The notes under the pieces were generated by a model, which saw nothing but the letters and a program-made list of their open reading frames with translations, was not told where the DNA came from and did no database searches. A DNA stretch of 64,000 bases from Roseateles depolymerans. Lineage in GTDB: Bacteria; Pseudomonadota; Gammaproteobacteria; Burkholderiales; Burkholderiaceae_C. Positions within the stretch are counted from its first letter, which is position 1. Every line of letters begins with the position of its first letter. The position numbers and the translations under genes were made by a program. Location: assembly GCF_003387155.1 (NCBI RefSeq), contig NZ_QUMT01000001.1:558001-622000 (forward strand). The letters are read 5' to 3'. Below, piece after piece: positions 36,279 through 43,805 of the stretch.

Positions 36279-36530
36279 ATGATCTTCCTTGCAATCACCA
36301 GTGCCGGCCTGGTCTCAGCGCTGCGAGCAGCCAAGTCTGACGATGCCGTGTGGTGTGGGGCCGACGCAATCACTGAAGCCGACTATCTGCAGGCGGGGCA
36401 TCCGAACCTCAGTCGATTTGTGTACTCCATCGACGACCCGGACTCTGTCAGTGATGCGGTCGGAACCATTGAAGAGCATCACCCCGGCCAAACGATCTGG
36501 GTTGAAGCTGTGCCTTCGGGCCGCGACTAA
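36279..36530 (+). CDS. Small conserved hypothetical protein, 83 aa
   Basis: Reads MIFLAITSAGLVSALRAAKS, then VWCGADAITEADY and TIEEHHPGQTIWVEAVPS. This pattern recalls small single-domain hypothetical proteins found scattered across bacteria, without a known function. There is no signal peptide. It lies in the degenerate region between the decayed NYN copy and a larger hypothetical gene, so it may be a cargo gene of an integrated element. Confidence 0.6.
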   Translation: MIFLAITSAGLVSALRAAKSDDAVWCGADAITEADYLQAGHPNLSRFVYSIDDPDSVSDAVGTIEEHHPGQTIWVEAVPSGRD

Positions 36531-36686
36531 CCCGGGCTTTTAGCAGCGCGGTATTTGCCACCTTCAATCAGCATGTCGCTGCTCTCCGATGTTCAGCTCG
36601 CACTTGATTGACAGTCCGATGCGACTGGCGCGATGGTGGGTGAAGCGCAAGGTCACTGCTTAGGGTGCGCCGATGCCACGCGCGCG

Positions 36687-37262
36687 CTAAACAGACACGG
36701 CCCCGCCGCTCACAGACATCCAAGGCATGGTCGGGCCCAGCTTGAACAGCTCAACATGCCGCCCGGCTGAAATCAGAGACCCCTCGGCGTGCGTACGTGG
36801 CGCCTCATTCACGCGCTGCACCGCCGCCTTGAAGTCTTGAAACGGCGCGTCCCAACTCTCGTCACGTTGGGGGTGGTGTCGGTAGATCGCTTCGTGCGCG
36901 CGGGCATAGAAGGTCGTGCATGCGGAGCCGTAGGGGGAGTTCTTCGCAAACCGCTTGGGAATTCTCGCCAAGCCATCAATGGCGAAAGCCACGGCGTATG
37001 AAGAGGATTGGTTCACCGTCTCGGGCGACTCGAGAAGGATCTCCAGCGCCGCGTCCAGCAGATTCAGCCGCTTGTGGGTGTAGAGCTGGTCCGGCAGATG
37101 CATGGCTTCGATTGCATCAAAGTCGGAAAGGACCGATCGAATGGCATCGATCTGCTGTTGGGGAGCGGCGTGGTAGCGCAGATGCTCATCCGCAAAATAA
37201 CGATCCGAGAGTTCCCACAGCAGCGGTTCGTGCTGCTGGGTGAGAGGGGTTCGGGCAGTCAT
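36687..37262 (-). CDS. Hypothetical protein, 191 aa
   Basis: A mostly helical soluble protein: LTQQHEPLLWELSDRYFADE, LLDAALEILLESPETVNQSS and AVAFAIDGLARIPKRF. It has no signal peptide and no recognised family. Its start ATG at 37262 follows an in-frame region without other candidates. It is placed between two tRNA-derived repeats and is likely element cargo; no function is proposed. Confidence 0.6.
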   Translation of the reverse strand: MTARTPLTQQHEPLLWELSDRYFADEHLRYHAAPQQQIDAIRSVLSDFDAIEAMHLPDQLYTHKRLNLLDAALEILLESPETVNQSSSYAVAFAIDGLARIPKRFAKNSPYGSACTTFYARAHEAIYRHHPQRDESWDAPFQDFKAAVQRVNEAPRTHAEGSLISAGRHVELFKLGPTMPWMSVSGGAVSV

Positions 37263-37412
37263 CGACGTCCTCTTTGCTGGTGAGCTGGAATTAACGCCGT
37301 CTCCGGGTGACCTCTGAAGATCGGCTTGGATTTTTACAGCCAGGTATCTCGGCTGGCGTGGAGATCACGCTGACCGCTCGTGCTGAGCCGGGAACGGAAT
37401 CGTATGGTAGGT

Positions 37413-37456
37413 GCGACGCATGTGCTGCGGGTGATGACCGAAGTCACATGCGTCGC
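37413..37456. promoter_or_regulatory. Long perfect inverted repeat upstream of the STY0301-like gene
   Basis: GCGACGCATGTG (37413-37424) and CACATGCGTCGC (37445-37456) are perfect 12-bp arms with a 20-bp loop, about 130 bp before the ATG at 37584. It could be an operator, an RNA hairpin or the scar of a mobile element end; there is no T-run, so it is not a classical terminator. Confidence 0.45.
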
Positions 37457-37583
37457 GTCCGAGCACTGCATACGCTCAGAACCTCTAGCTTCTGCTTGTG
37501 TGATGGCGACCCAACCCATGAAGGCCCAGGCAATTTCCACTCGCGCCTATGCCGAGCACCTTGGTGGCGTCCCGGATGTGAGC

Positions 37584-38072
37584 ATGTTGGAGCACAAATC
37601 TCTCATCTTGAAGCCGTGCGCCATCGTCACACGTCATCTGCGGGCACTCGCTCTTGTATCGACTGGCATGGCCGCATCCATGGGCATCGCAGCGCCAGAG
37701 CCCTTCTCCTGCCCATTGGCACTGCCCAGAACCGAGCAGTCGCTCAAGGAGGTTCCGGAAGGGTTCTCTGCGATCACAGCGGATCCTTACCCGGTGCACG
37801 AACTGACAGGTTTCCGAGTCAATTTCGGTCCTCCTACCAAGTCCGACGGCGCGATCTACGACAAGGACTCAACGACGCGTGACGCAAAGGGCTGGACGAC
37901 GGAAACCTTGACCTGGAAGGTCGCCGTGCTTGAGGACCCCTATGCGGTATGCCTTTACCGTGCGACGACCCAGGCACTCGTTCGCCCACTGACGGGGTAC
38001 CAAGAGTGCACCGTCGTTTCCAGAGCAGCCCCGGGCATGCAGTTGCGGATGGAAAGCGCTGCCTGCAAATGA
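37584..38072 (+). CDS. Secreted STY0301-family-like protein
   Basis: From the ATG at 37584 the 162 residues have a signal peptide (IVTRHLRALALVSTGMAASM, then IAAPEPFSC). The mature part includes LTGFRVNFGPPTKSDGAIYD, the WTTETLTWK segment and YRATTQALVRPL, the pattern of STY0301-type periplasmic proteins. It ends with a Cys-containing tail. A longer frame starts at 37380 but would place the signal peptide internally. Function is unknown; in the effector-rich neighbourhood it could be an envelope-protective protein, which is inferred. Confidence 0.72.
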   Translation: MLEHKSLILKPCAIVTRHLRALALVSTGMAASMGIAAPEPFSCPLALPRTEQSLKEVPEGFSAITADPYPVHELTGFRVNFGPPTKSDGAIYDKDSTTRDAKGWTTETLTWKVAVLEDPYAVCLYRATTQALVRPLTGYQECTVVSRAAPGMQLRMESAACK

Positions 38073-38138
38073 TCCGCTCCTTCCGCGATCCCATCGTCTT
38101 CAGGGCGCGTGAATAGCTGGACAGAGCCAAAAAGAAAA

Positions 38139-38168
38139 AAGCCTCACCCGCTTTCGCGAATGAGGCTT
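38139..38168 (-). terminator. tRNA-type terminator carried with tRNA-Asn fragment copy 2
   Basis: AAGCCTCA (38139-38146) pairs perfectly with TGAGGCTT (38161-38168); on the minus strand it is followed by a T-rich stretch. It sits in the same relation to the tRNA fragment as the terminator of the intact tRNA-Asn genes. Confidence 0.7.
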
Positions 38169-38174
38169 CGATTT

Positions 38175-38223
38175 TGACTCCCCGACCTGGGCTCGAACTA
38201 GGGACTTACGGAATAAAAGTTCG
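38175..38223 (-). repeat. Displaced tRNA-Asn 3' half (copy 2, att-like)
   Basis: Resembles the tRNA-Asn 3' half from the anticodon loop to CCA, but is more decayed than copy 1 (for example GTTAAT is changed). The 5' half is missing. The homology stops at 38223 and coding sequence of an IS3-type transposase starts at 38226, so an insertion-element end lies against the tRNA scar. Confidence 0.72.
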
Positions 38224-38225
38224 AG

Positions 38226-38492
38226 GTCTTCACCATTCGCAACTTCACCGTTCTGGTCAGGAGCTACGGCCTGCGCCAGGAGTTCATCACGCCGCACAGT
38301 CCCGAGCAGAACGGCCTGGTCGATCGGGGGATCCGCACGCTCAAGGAGCAGTACGTGCATCGCCACCGCTTCGAATCCTTGCAGCACGCCAGCCGCCTGA
38401 TCGGTGACTGGATCCACTTCTACAACCACCGGCGTCCACACCAGGCGCTGAATATTAGAACTCCCGCTCAGGCGTATGCATTAGCGGCCTGA
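38226..38492 (+). pseudogene. C-terminal fragment of an IS3-family transposase (OrfB)
   Basis: 89 codons in one frame encode FITPHSPEQNGLVDRGIRTL, then HRHRFESLQHASRLIGDWIH and FYNHRRPHQALNI, the integrase-core end (rve) of IS3-type transposases, closing with TPAQAYALAA and a stop. The DDE residues before PHSPEQNG are missing because the 5' part is absent. No orfA or inverted terminal repeats are seen, so this is a dead remnant. Confidence 0.85.
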
Positions 38493-38541
38493 CCTGAGCA
38501 GGTTTCGCTGGGCCAATACATTCAAGCGCACAAAGTCAGAA

Positions 38542-38976
38542 TCAGCGTGGCCGCAGTTCTTTCGCTGATGACTGCAATGAATCCGCCCTGCGGAGATTGA
38601 GCTCGGCCACGCAAGCCAGCCGGCGCATTTCAAGGGCGTTGCCGATGGCGCCGCCGCCCAGGGAGGTGGCCCAGGCGCATTGCGCTGCACGGTACTTGAC
38701 GAACGCAGCAGCCGCGTCGGACAGCTTCTTGCGTGTCTGCGTCACGTACTTCGCGTCCGCGTCCCAGCGGTCCACAGCGGTGGCGAAGGCAGTCTCAGCG
38801 GCCTTCAACGTCACTTCACTCTCTTTGGCCTTTTTGTCCAGGCACTCGCGCACGCCGGACGATTCGAAGGCACAGGCCTCCCGAAGCTCACGTTCGGTGG
38901 GAATCTCGTCCGATGTGTCCTGTGCGAAGGCCGAGGTCCCAAGGGCCAGGAGTGCCACCAACATCACTGTGCGCAT
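38542..38976 (-). CDS. LprI-family lysozyme-inhibitor-like secreted protein, candidate immunity
   Basis: 144 residues with a signal peptide (MRTVMLVALLALGTSAFAQ) and a helical body with paired Cys (REACAFESSGVRECLDKKAK, later FVKYRAAQCAWATSLGGGA and RRLACVAELN), matching the LprI/DUF1311 family known to inhibit lysozyme. It overlaps the LysM effector gene by 13 bp and follows it, so it is well placed to protect the periplasm from that enzyme. The pairing is inferred from the overlap and matched targets (a lysozyme-like effector and a lysozyme inhibitor). Confidence 0.82.
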   Translation of the reverse strand: MRTVMLVALLALGTSAFAQDTSDEIPTERELREACAFESSGVRECLDKKAKESEVTLKAAETAFATAVDRWDADAKYVTQTRKKLSDAAAAFVKYRAAQCAWATSLGGGAIGNALEMRRLACVAELNLRRADSLQSSAKELRPR

Positions 38977-39704
38977 GCAACCGCTCCGGTGTTTCGAATG
39001 AGGCCGGCCACGAAGTCGAGTTTCCTGGCGTAAGTCGCGTCACCACCCCCGTTGTAGAGGTCGGCAATGGAGATCGAGTTCATCGACTTCCAGCCCGCGA
39101 TCGTCTTCTGGATTGAAGCCTTTTCGTAGCTCAGCGTTTGACCCGGTCGCAGCACAGTCGCCCCCGGATTGAGGCGTTTCAATGTCTCAACGGTGGTGCC
39201 GTTGTTCCGGGCGATCTTGTTCAGGCTGTCACCGGGCTTCACCGGCACAGTGTAGGTCTGGCGGTCCGCCGACGGCGTATTGCGGAATTCGAAGCGCGCA
39301 TGGCGCATCAGCAGGAAGCCGATGCCAGCGCGGATGTTGTCTGCGGGAATGGTCCGCACCGAGCCGACCGTCAGGCGGCTTTTCAGATTGGGGGGCATGA
39401 TGAGTTCTCCCCCTTCGCTGCCGGAGAGCAGTGACGCCAGGCCAGGATCGCCTTCCACCCCAATCTGCATGACCCGGCGATTCCATTCGCTGTGGGCAGC
39501 GCCGGATTCGACCCAGATCATTCCCTTGATGGTCAGCCAGTCCAGCGGCAGATAGCCGGGAGTCGCTGCAAGGTGACGGTTGTACTCACCCACCGCCAGC
39601 TGGATTTCGCAGTCCCACTTCTGCCACTTCGGATCAGTCGGGGCATCAGCGAATCCATCTTGCCATTTTTTGAATGCGTCGGCGGAAGGGTTGTGTCGGG
39701 CCAT
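38964..39704 (-). CDS. LysM protein with transglycosylase/lysozyme-like lobes, candidate effector
   Basis: A 246-residue protein without a signal peptide. A lysozyme-like N-lobe shows LTIKGMIWVESGA (Glu about residue 67) and RVMQIGVEGDPGL. A LysM domain (about 150-195, YTVPVKPGDSLNKIARNNGT, ending RPGQTLSYEKA) is then inserted, and the C-terminal lobe has DLYNGGGDATYARK. Separation of the ES, MQIG and YNGGG motifs by a LysM insert is unlike ordinary lytic transglycosylases. The downstream overlapping gene encodes a lysozyme inhibitor. A secretion-system-delivered peptidoglycan-degrading effector is inferred; no secretion genes are in the window. Confidence 0.78.
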   Translation of the reverse strand: MARHNPSADAFKKWQDGFADAPTDPKWQKWDCEIQLAVGEYNRHLAATPGYLPLDWLTIKGMIWVESGAAHSEWNRRVMQIGVEGDPGLASLLSGSEGGELIMPPNLKSRLTVGSVRTIPADNIRAGIGFLLMRHARFEFRNTPSADRQTYTVPVKPGDSLNKIARNNGTTVETLKRLNPGATVLRPGQTLSYEKASIQKTIAGWKSMNSISIADLYNGGGDATYARKLDFVAGLIRNTGAVACAQ

Positions 39705-39975
39705 GGTGGGCGGGGTAGGGCCGAGACTGTGACATCAGCCTGCGTGCCGACCCGTTCATGCGGATGAAAGATCAGGACTGTCCTTCACTCCGGGATCCGG
39801 ACCAAGTCACCTTGGTCACTTTTCTGCACCAGAGCGAGCGCTGGTCGTCAACATCCGCAGCTTCAACATGATGTGGATGGACTTCCTGGACCGGAACATC
39901 GTGCCCGGAGCGGAGGAGCAAGGCTGAAGGCGTAAGCTCCCCTGTCATCATTCAGCATTCTTCTGATGTGGGGTG

Positions 39976-40737
39976 TTACTGAGCGGTGGCGGCTTCCGGA
40001 ACCTCATTGCGCGACGAAAGGGTCACTGTCCAATGACCTCCCATTTCCTGACGAACACTGAGTAGATCGTAAGTCTTCAGCATGCTTACCAGTCCTGAGT
40101 GGCCATGCGTCTGAGGCGAGAAAGCGGGGTCTGTGCGCCGTAGGTAAGACCCCAACAGCCCCACATGGACACGCCCGTCAGGCGAGTCGGCGGCAAGCAG
40201 CTTGACGGCACTGACAACCGACTTCGGCCGCATCTTCGGCTTGGCCGTCGGGGGAGCTTTACTCAAGGTCCCGGCTTCAACCGGTTGCGGTGCCTCGGAA
40301 GGCATCCATTCGAAAAATTGGTCGCTGGCGTTTCGCAAAGCGTCCGGAGTCTTGGCTTCACCAATGATGTGTACCGTCGCACCGCGCTCGCGCAGCTTTC
40401 GGCACAGGTAGGCAAAATCGGAGTCGCTGGTGACGAGGCAGAAGGTGTCTGCTCGTCCATCGAAGAGCGCCTCGAGGGCGTCCAACGCTAAGGCTATGTC
40501 CGAGGTGTTTTTGCCTGCTGCGTACTGGTACTGAAGGCACGGCGTGAAAGCCAAGCGGACCAGTGCCTCCTGCCACTTGTTTGCCAGTGCCGTGTGGTTC
40601 CCGTAACCCCGTCTCAGAACCACTCGTCCAAACTGTGCGACCACGCGTAACGCGTGTCCCAGGATTTCGGGGGACGTGTTGTCGCAGTCCACCAGAACCG
40701 CGACCCTTGAGTCGGTGCCTTGTTCGCTTGTTGTCAT
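39976..40737 (-). CDS. NYN (LabA-like) nuclease-fold protein with OST-HTH/LOTUS domain
   Basis: 253 residues with a strong ribosome site (AAAGGGAGCGTC). The NYN part opens AVLVDCDNTSPEIL and has DTFCLVTSDSDFAYLCRKLR, supplying the acidic residues of a PIN-like metal nuclease. A linker with PPTAKPKMRPK leads to a C-terminal OST-HTH/LOTUS-like winged domain (VKLLAADSPDGRVHVGLLGS, WTVTLSSRNE). LabA-like proteins are thought to act on RNA. It lies just downstream of the tRNA-Asn pair and has a decayed sister copy at 35833-36097. Confidence 0.88.
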   Translation of the reverse strand: MTTSEQGTDSRVAVLVDCDNTSPEILGHALRVVAQFGRVVLRRGYGNHTALANKWQEALVRLAFTPCLQYQYAAGKNTSDIALALDALEALFDGRADTFCLVTSDSDFAYLCRKLRERGATVHIIGEAKTPDALRNASDQFFEWMPSEAPQPVEAGTLSKAPPTAKPKMRPKSVVSAVKLLAADSPDGRVHVGLLGSYLRRTDPAFSPQTHGHSGLVSMLKTYDLLSVRQEMGGHWTVTLSSRNEVPEAATAQ

Positions 40738-40857
40738 GACGCTCCCTTTTTGCGTCGATGATACAAAACGCGCATTGGTGGCCGGCGTGCCTACCTCGCC
40801 AAAGTGCGGAACGACGTCAGCGGGCTGGAAGCAACGCCTTCGCCCCGGCCAAAGAAA

Positions 40858-40887
40858 AAGCCCCGACATCTCGCGATGACGGGGCTT
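40858..40887 (-). terminator. Terminator after the tRNA-Asn genes
   Basis: AAGCCCCG (40858-40865) pairs with CGGGGCTT (40880-40887), with an inner CATC/GATG extension across an A-A mismatch. On the minus strand it follows the tRNA 3' end and leads into TTTTTCTTT. Confidence 0.8.
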
Positions 40888-40893
40888 CAGATT

Positions 40894-40969
40894 TGGCTCC
40901 TCGACCTGGGCTCGAACCAGGGACCTACGGATTAACAGTCCGGCGCTCTACCGACTGAGCTATCGAGGA
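40894..40969 (-). tRNA. tRNA-Asn (GTT), first of a tandem pair
   Basis: A complete 76-base cloverleaf with encoded CCA. The minus strand begins TCCTCGATAGCTCAG and has the anticodon loop CTGTTAA (anticodon GTT), the T loop GGTTCGAGCC and acceptor end CGAGGAGCCA, which pairs with the 5' TCCTCG. It is 77 bp downstream of the second copy in the direction of transcription and shares its terminator at 40858-40887. Confidence 0.97.
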
Positions 40970-41046
40970 AAAGTCTTTTCAAGTCCTATCGACCTGATTC
41001 TGGTGCCGCTGCCTTCGGTCGGGCAACGGCTTGATTGGGCTCCCTC

Positions 41047-41122
41047 TGGCTCCCCGACCTGGGCTCGAACCAGGGACCTACGGATTAACAGTCCGGCGCT
41101 CTACCGACTGAGCTATCGGGGA
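41047..41122 (-). tRNA. tRNA-Asn (GTT), second of a tandem pair
   Basis: A 76-base cloverleaf nearly identical to the first copy, beginning TCCCCGATAGCTCAG, with anticodon GTT and closing CGGGGAGCCA. The acceptor base pairs differ from copy 1 (CCCCG against CCTCG), which shows compensatory change on both sides of the stem. Confidence 0.97.
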
Positions 41123-41134
41123 AGGGAGACCAAG

Positions 41135-41164
41135 AGTATACACAGAAAATTTAGCGCATCACAA
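41135..41164 (-). promoter_or_regulatory. Promoter of the tRNA-Asn pair
   Basis: On the minus strand a -35 TTGTGA (41159-41164) and a -10 TATACT (41135-41140) are separated by 18 bp and lie 12-13 bp before the tRNA 5' end. The -35 overlaps the stop codon (41159-41161) of the TonB receptor gene. Confidence 0.6.
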
Positions 41165-43435
41165 GATCCACTCCACCGACGCACGCCACGTGCGGCCTGC
41201 GAGCGGGTAGAGATACACATGCTGATACTGGTAGGGCGACTCACGCCAGGCTCGGCGGTCCGTGACGTTGTCCACGCCGGCCCGCCACACCAGCGTCTGG
41301 CGGCCCACCATCTGCTCATACCGGGCGCCCAGGTCCAGCCGTGTCCAGCTCGGGATGCTCAGGCTGTTGTCCGGCAGCACCATGCGGCGCCCTTCAAACA
41401 CCAGCCCGGCCTGCAGCTCCAGTCCCGGCAGCCAGACCGCCTGCCGCCCCAGCAACTTGGCCGAGGACTCCGGCACGTTCACCGGCTTGAGGCCGTTCAG
41501 GCTGTTGTCGCTGCTGCCGTGACGCCGCGCATGCAGGCGCATCACGCTGGCTTGCAGGCCGCCGCCCGTCCACTTGAAGTCGGCTTGCGCTTCCACGCCG
41601 CGATGGTCCTGCGTGCCGTCGGGTCGGCGCACCAGGTTGCCGGTCGCGTCATCGGTCACGTCACGGCTGGTTGGTTTGCGGATCTCGAAGTAGTTGACCG
41701 ACCAGTCCACCGTCCGGTTACCGGCCTTCAAGCCCAGTTCCCATTGACGGCTTCGCAGAGCCGGCAAAGCCTGGCCCTGGTTGACGTAGTCCGTGCGGTT
41801 GGGCGTCACATCGGATTCAATGCCTTCGCCCCAGCTTGCGTAGGCCATCAGCTGCGGATCAATCGCGTAGCTGACGCCCAGCCACGGGGTGGTTACCGAT
41901 TGGCGGTATTGGGTCCGCGCTTCTTCCCCGGCCGCCACATTCACCTGGTAGCTGCCACGGCTCAGTCGCGTGTGGCGCAAGCCCACCCATCCTTGCCACT
42001 GCGCGTTGAATTGAACGGCGTCACGCAGATACAGCTCGGTGCTGTGCTCGTCGCGGTTGGTGTTGGCGCCGCCCAGCGTCGGGTCCGCCGTGGTCGGCAG
42101 CGAACCGGTGATGTCGCCCGTGCCGGCGTAGTTGTAGGCCTGGCCCTGCAGCCGGCTGTAGAAGCGGCTGAACAGAACACCGGTCGACACCTCGTGGCGC
42201 ATGCCACCCAGCGTCAGTTGGCCCTGCGCCGACAGGTCCAGCGCTGCGCTATTGCGGTGTTCGTTGTCGCTGCGGAAGTCGTATTGGTCGAAGGTGCCAT
42301 CCGGGCAGTAGCTGCTGGCCCAATAGGTGCCGTCCGCAGCGGTGCAGCCGAAGGGGTAGGCCAGTCGATCATCCGTCACGAGACGCTGAACGGCCCCATG
42401 CGCCTGCAGCTTCCAATCCGCCGTCACCTGATGCTGCACCCGCAGCGAGGCCGTCCGTCCTTCAAAGACGACCGGCTGACTCCACGGCTGGTTGTTCAGA
42501 TTGGTGCGCGGATCAATACTGTGCGCATCCGGCAGCGTCGTGCCCAGCAGGCTGAAACCCGGCTGGGAGGGCTGGCTGTGGCGGTTCAGCTCCACTTCTG
42601 CCTCCACCAGCGTGTCCGGTGTGAGGCGCCAGTCACCCGCCACCGCCATCAGCCATTCGTTGCCCTTGGCGTCCCGCAGCTCAGGGGCCAGGTGCGACGC
42701 TTGCAGGTTCACCCGCAGGCCGAAGGCGTTGTTATGGCCGTAGGCATCCGAGAAGCGGCGGCTCCAGTCCAACGCGGCTTCCGTGGTGCCGCGCTCACTG
42801 ACGCCCAGCTTGACGGTGGTCAGGTCTGCCGTCGGGCGCTTGACCACCAGGTTCACCAAGCCCCCCGGTGCGCTGGTGCCGGCCTGGATGCCGCTGGTGC
42901 CTTTGAGCACCTCCACGCTGGACTTGTTGCTCAGGTTGAGCGCGGTTTCCGCATTGATCGGCAGTCCGTCGCGGCGGTAGTTGAAGCGGTTGTCCAGGTC
43001 GTAGCCGCGGATCTTCAGATACGAGACATAACCGGTCGAGTTGTAGCTGTCACTGACGCTGGCATCGACGGACGTGAGCCCGGCCAGCGACGTCAGCCCG
43101 CGGTCTGCCAGCTGATCGCTGGTGATCACGTTGGCCTGTAGCGGCAGCTTGGCCAGCGGCGTTTCGCCGAAGCCGCCCACCGACAGCGAGGCCTGCGCAT
43201 TGCTGCCCCGCACGGTCACCTGAGGCAGGGCGGTGCCGGGCTCTGCGGCGCGGGACACGGCAGTGGATGATGCAGGCGACGAGGCAGGCTGATCCGCGGA
43301 TGCCTGCGCCCAGGCACCGGACATGAAGCCGGCGCCCATCAGCGCAGCACCGATCAGGGACAGGCGAGGCGCGCGCGCCGACCGCAGCAGCGGGCGAGCC
43401 GCACAAGGAGAGAGGGAGAAAACTGGAGATGCCAT
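41159..43435 (-). CDS. TonB-dependent receptor under TPP-riboswitch control, putative thiamine-type transporter
   Basis: 758 residues from the ATG at 43435 (an alternative ATG is at 43477) with a signal peptide ending near GAWAQ. The plug domain follows (LKIRGYDLDNRFNYRRDG, SSVEVLKGTSGIQAGTSAPGGLVNLVVKRP) and then a barrel ending VEWIL. It resembles siderophore-type receptors in layout. A TPP riboswitch lies upstream, so uptake of thiamine or a precursor across the outer membrane is the natural inference. Its stop codon overlaps the -35 of the tRNA-Asn promoter. Confidence 0.88.
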   Translation of the reverse strand: MASPVFSLSPCAARPLLRSARAPRLSLIGAALMGAGFMSGAWAQASADQPASSPASSTAVSRAAEPGTALPQVTVRGSNAQASLSVGGFGETPLAKLPLQANVITSDQLADRGLTSLAGLTSVDASVSDSYNSTGYVSYLKIRGYDLDNRFNYRRDGLPINAETALNLSNKSSVEVLKGTSGIQAGTSAPGGLVNLVVKRPTADLTTVKLGVSERGTTEAALDWSRRFSDAYGHNNAFGLRVNLQASHLAPELRDAKGNEWLMAVAGDWRLTPDTLVEAEVELNRHSQPSQPGFSLLGTTLPDAHSIDPRTNLNNQPWSQPVVFEGRTASLRVQHQVTADWKLQAHGAVQRLVTDDRLAYPFGCTAADGTYWASSYCPDGTFDQYDFRSDNEHRNSAALDLSAQGQLTLGGMRHEVSTGVLFSRFYSRLQGQAYNYAGTGDITGSLPTTADPTLGGANTNRDEHSTELYLRDAVQFNAQWQGWVGLRHTRLSRGSYQVNVAAGEEARTQYRQSVTTPWLGVSYAIDPQLMAYASWGEGIESDVTPNRTDYVNQGQALPALRSRQWELGLKAGNRTVDWSVNYFEIRKPTSRDVTDDATGNLVRRPDGTQDHRGVEAQADFKWTGGGLQASVMRLHARRHGSSDNSLNGLKPVNVPESSAKLLGRQAVWLPGLELQAGLVFEGRRMVLPDNSLSIPSWTRLDLGARYEQMVGRQTLVWRAGVDNVTDRRAWRESPYQYQHVYLYPLAGRTWRASVEWIL

Positions 43436-43549
43436 CGTGAGGACACATGCGATGGCAGGTCGGCAGACCGCGCGCATTCGTCGGCGCCCCTGGAGGCGGC
43501 CGGGGCTGAGCGGCCCCGAGAATGCACAAGACCCGAAGGTCGGTAGGCT

Positions 43550-43676
43550 TGCTTCCCTGCGCGAGGATTAACTCGGACTGCGGATTGCTCCGCGGCCTGG
43601 CAGCCAAAGCCGCCAATCAGGTTCAAAGGGACTTTCTCAGCCGACCGCGGTTTCCCGGGCCAGCACCCCTAGCGAA
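43550..43676 (-). promoter_or_regulatory. TPP (thiamine pyrophosphate) riboswitch
   Basis: On the minus strand the conserved THI-element blocks appear in order: GGGGTGC (near 43668), GCTGAGA, CCTTTGAACCTGAT, GTTAAT and finally GCGCAGGGA. The spacer between CCTGAT and GTTAAT is longer than usual, containing extra stems. It precedes the TonB receptor ATG by about 115 bases. A GC-rich hairpin (CGGGGC...GCCCCG, 43501-43518) lies between, without a T-run, so control is more likely at translation. Confidence 0.88.
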
Positions 43677-43805
43677 CGTCGGTGACAGCGCCACCGACTC
43701 AGCGCATTCTACTGGCCGGTGCAAACCGCCCGTTGTCCGCCAACGACGGTGCTCAGTGGTAGTAGAGTCCACCCCACAGATTTGGCTGATCGAGAAGGAG
43801 CCACC

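Noticed and set aside
39772-39927. Short coding-like stretch ending RSFNMMWMDFLDRNIVPG and a stop
   Set aside because: It resembles a gene tail but no start, family or frame continuity can be shown; recorded only as a possible remnant.
41003-43141. Long plus-strand frame of 712 codons opposite the TonB receptor
   Set aside because: It has no recognisable domain and crosses a tRNA gene; the minus strand encodes a clear TonB receptor.
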